From NCBI GenBank assembly GCA_027943245.1, contig JANDJZ010001268.1:1-16916 (forward strand): DNA of 16,916 nt, read 5' to 3'. The stretch comes from Acanthamoeba sp. SK_2022b. Its lineage: Eukaryota > Discosea > Longamoebia > Acanthamoebidae. Below, one piece after another: positions 16,503 to 16,916 of this stretch. Position 1 is the stretch's first letter. Each line of letters starts with the position of its first letter. Made by a program: the position numbers and the translations under genes. The notes beneath the pieces are model-generated. The model saw only the letters and a program-made list of their open reading frames with translations. It searched no databases and was not told where the DNA came from.

Positions 16503-16916
16503 CGACGCGCACCTCCGCCCCGCGCACGATCGGTCCGACGAGCAGGCTGCCGACGTCGGGCACCTCGGCCTGCCCCAGGCGGGCGCCGAGCAGGGTGTCG
16601 AGCGCCTCGCGCTCGGCCGGGCCGTCGCTGACGATGCTGGGCTGCACGACCTCGTCGAGCCCGCCGGCCGGCGCCCGGAACTTGTTGTGGTCGCCGTCGA
16701 GGCCGATCAGCTCGTACAGCTCCGCCGAGCCGCCCGGGAACGGGTTCTCCTGGTCGTACGGCGGGTTCGGCAGGTCCAGGCAGGTCGGCTCGGTGAGCTT
16801 GCTCTGCAGCTGCTTGCGGGTCAGCACCGCGCGCTCGTCCTTCTCGTAGCCGGTCGGCTGGCCGGTCAGCGGCAGCAGCTCGAGCTTGATGTGGACGGTG
16901 TCGTCGCGGTAGACGT
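16489..16916 (-). CDS. mceA: MCE family protein, C-terminal part (probable MceA)
   Basis: The frame runs in from the right edge and ends with a TAA at 16489-16491, giving about 141 residues of a longer protein. No stop interrupts it up to the edge, so the GTG at 16827 is only an internal codon. The fragment contains CLDLPNPPYDQENPFPGG, ELYELIGLDGDHNKFRAP and a C-terminal SLLVGPIVRGAEVRV. The MCE domain itself must lie outside the window. The assignment to MceA rests mainly on position directly before mceB with a 14-base overlap, and on a C-terminus that looks like those of A subunits. Permease (yrbE) genes are expected further upstream. Confidence 0.7.
   Translation of the reverse strand, partial: VYRDDTVHIKLELLPLTGQPTGYEKDERAVLTRKQLQSKLTEPTCLDLPNPPYDQENPFPGGSAELYELIGLDGDHNKFRAPAGGLDEVVQPSIVSDGPAEREALDTLLGARLGQAEVPDVGSLLVGPIVRGAEVRVDEAR

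Noticed and set aside
1..16916. tRNA, rRNA, CRISPR array, insertion sequence or prophage
   Set aside because: No cloverleaf, spaced direct repeats, transposase or integrase reading frame, or terminal inverted repeats were found.

Overview
The window is high-GC DNA with dense, mostly minus-strand genes. Its RNA polymerase and Mce proteins are of the actinobacterial type: RpoC has the coiled-coil insert found in actinobacteria, and there is a multi-gene mce operon of mycobacterial layout. The overall gene style suggests a Nocardioides- or Aeromicrobium-like member of the Propionibacteriales. The genus is an inference, not a measurement.

Layout from left to right. (1) Bases 2-199 carry the C-terminal end of an unidentified plus-strand protein, overlapping tail to tail with a minus-strand Nudix hydrolase (175-636). 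(2) A divergent plus-strand membrane acyltransferase of the fucose-4-O-acetylase-like group follows (705-1739). It ends at a strong hairpin (1767-1802) that also faces the end of rpoC and so probably terminates both. (3) rpoC (1813-5637) and rpoB (5691-9155) lie on the minus strand, in the order rpoB then rpoC in transcription. They are separated by 53 bases, with a 20-bp perfect palindrome across the rpoB stop codon. rpoB starts at a TTG with a good ribosome binding site. About 100 bases upstream of that start is a recognisable promoter (TTGAGT-18-TAGACT). (4) Upstream of that promoter lie a small dyad and a terminator-like hairpin. (5) The rest of the window (9387 to the right edge) is one minus-strand mce operon: the end of mceA, then mceB, mceC, mceD, mceE and mceF, then two Mce-associated membrane proteins. 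Most junctions are 4-base ATGA or GTGA stop/start overlaps.

How they work together. RpoB and RpoC form the catalytic core of RNA polymerase. Mce proteins A to F are known from mycobacteria to assemble a six-subunit tunnel that, with YrbE permeases and an Mkl-type ATPase, moves lipids or sterols across the cell envelope. The permease, ATPase and the start of mceA should lie just beyond the right edge. The two Mce-associated proteins are thought to support this complex. The substrate cannot be told from the sequence.

No tRNA, rRNA, CRISPR array, insertion sequence, phage gene or toxin gene was seen. No gene-free stretch exceeds 300 bases; the longest (9156-9386) is the rpoB leader, promoter and mce terminator region. 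I found no clear new defence or mobile system. The points most worth a second look are the placement of the mce operon directly in front of rpoBC and the palindromes around rpoB.
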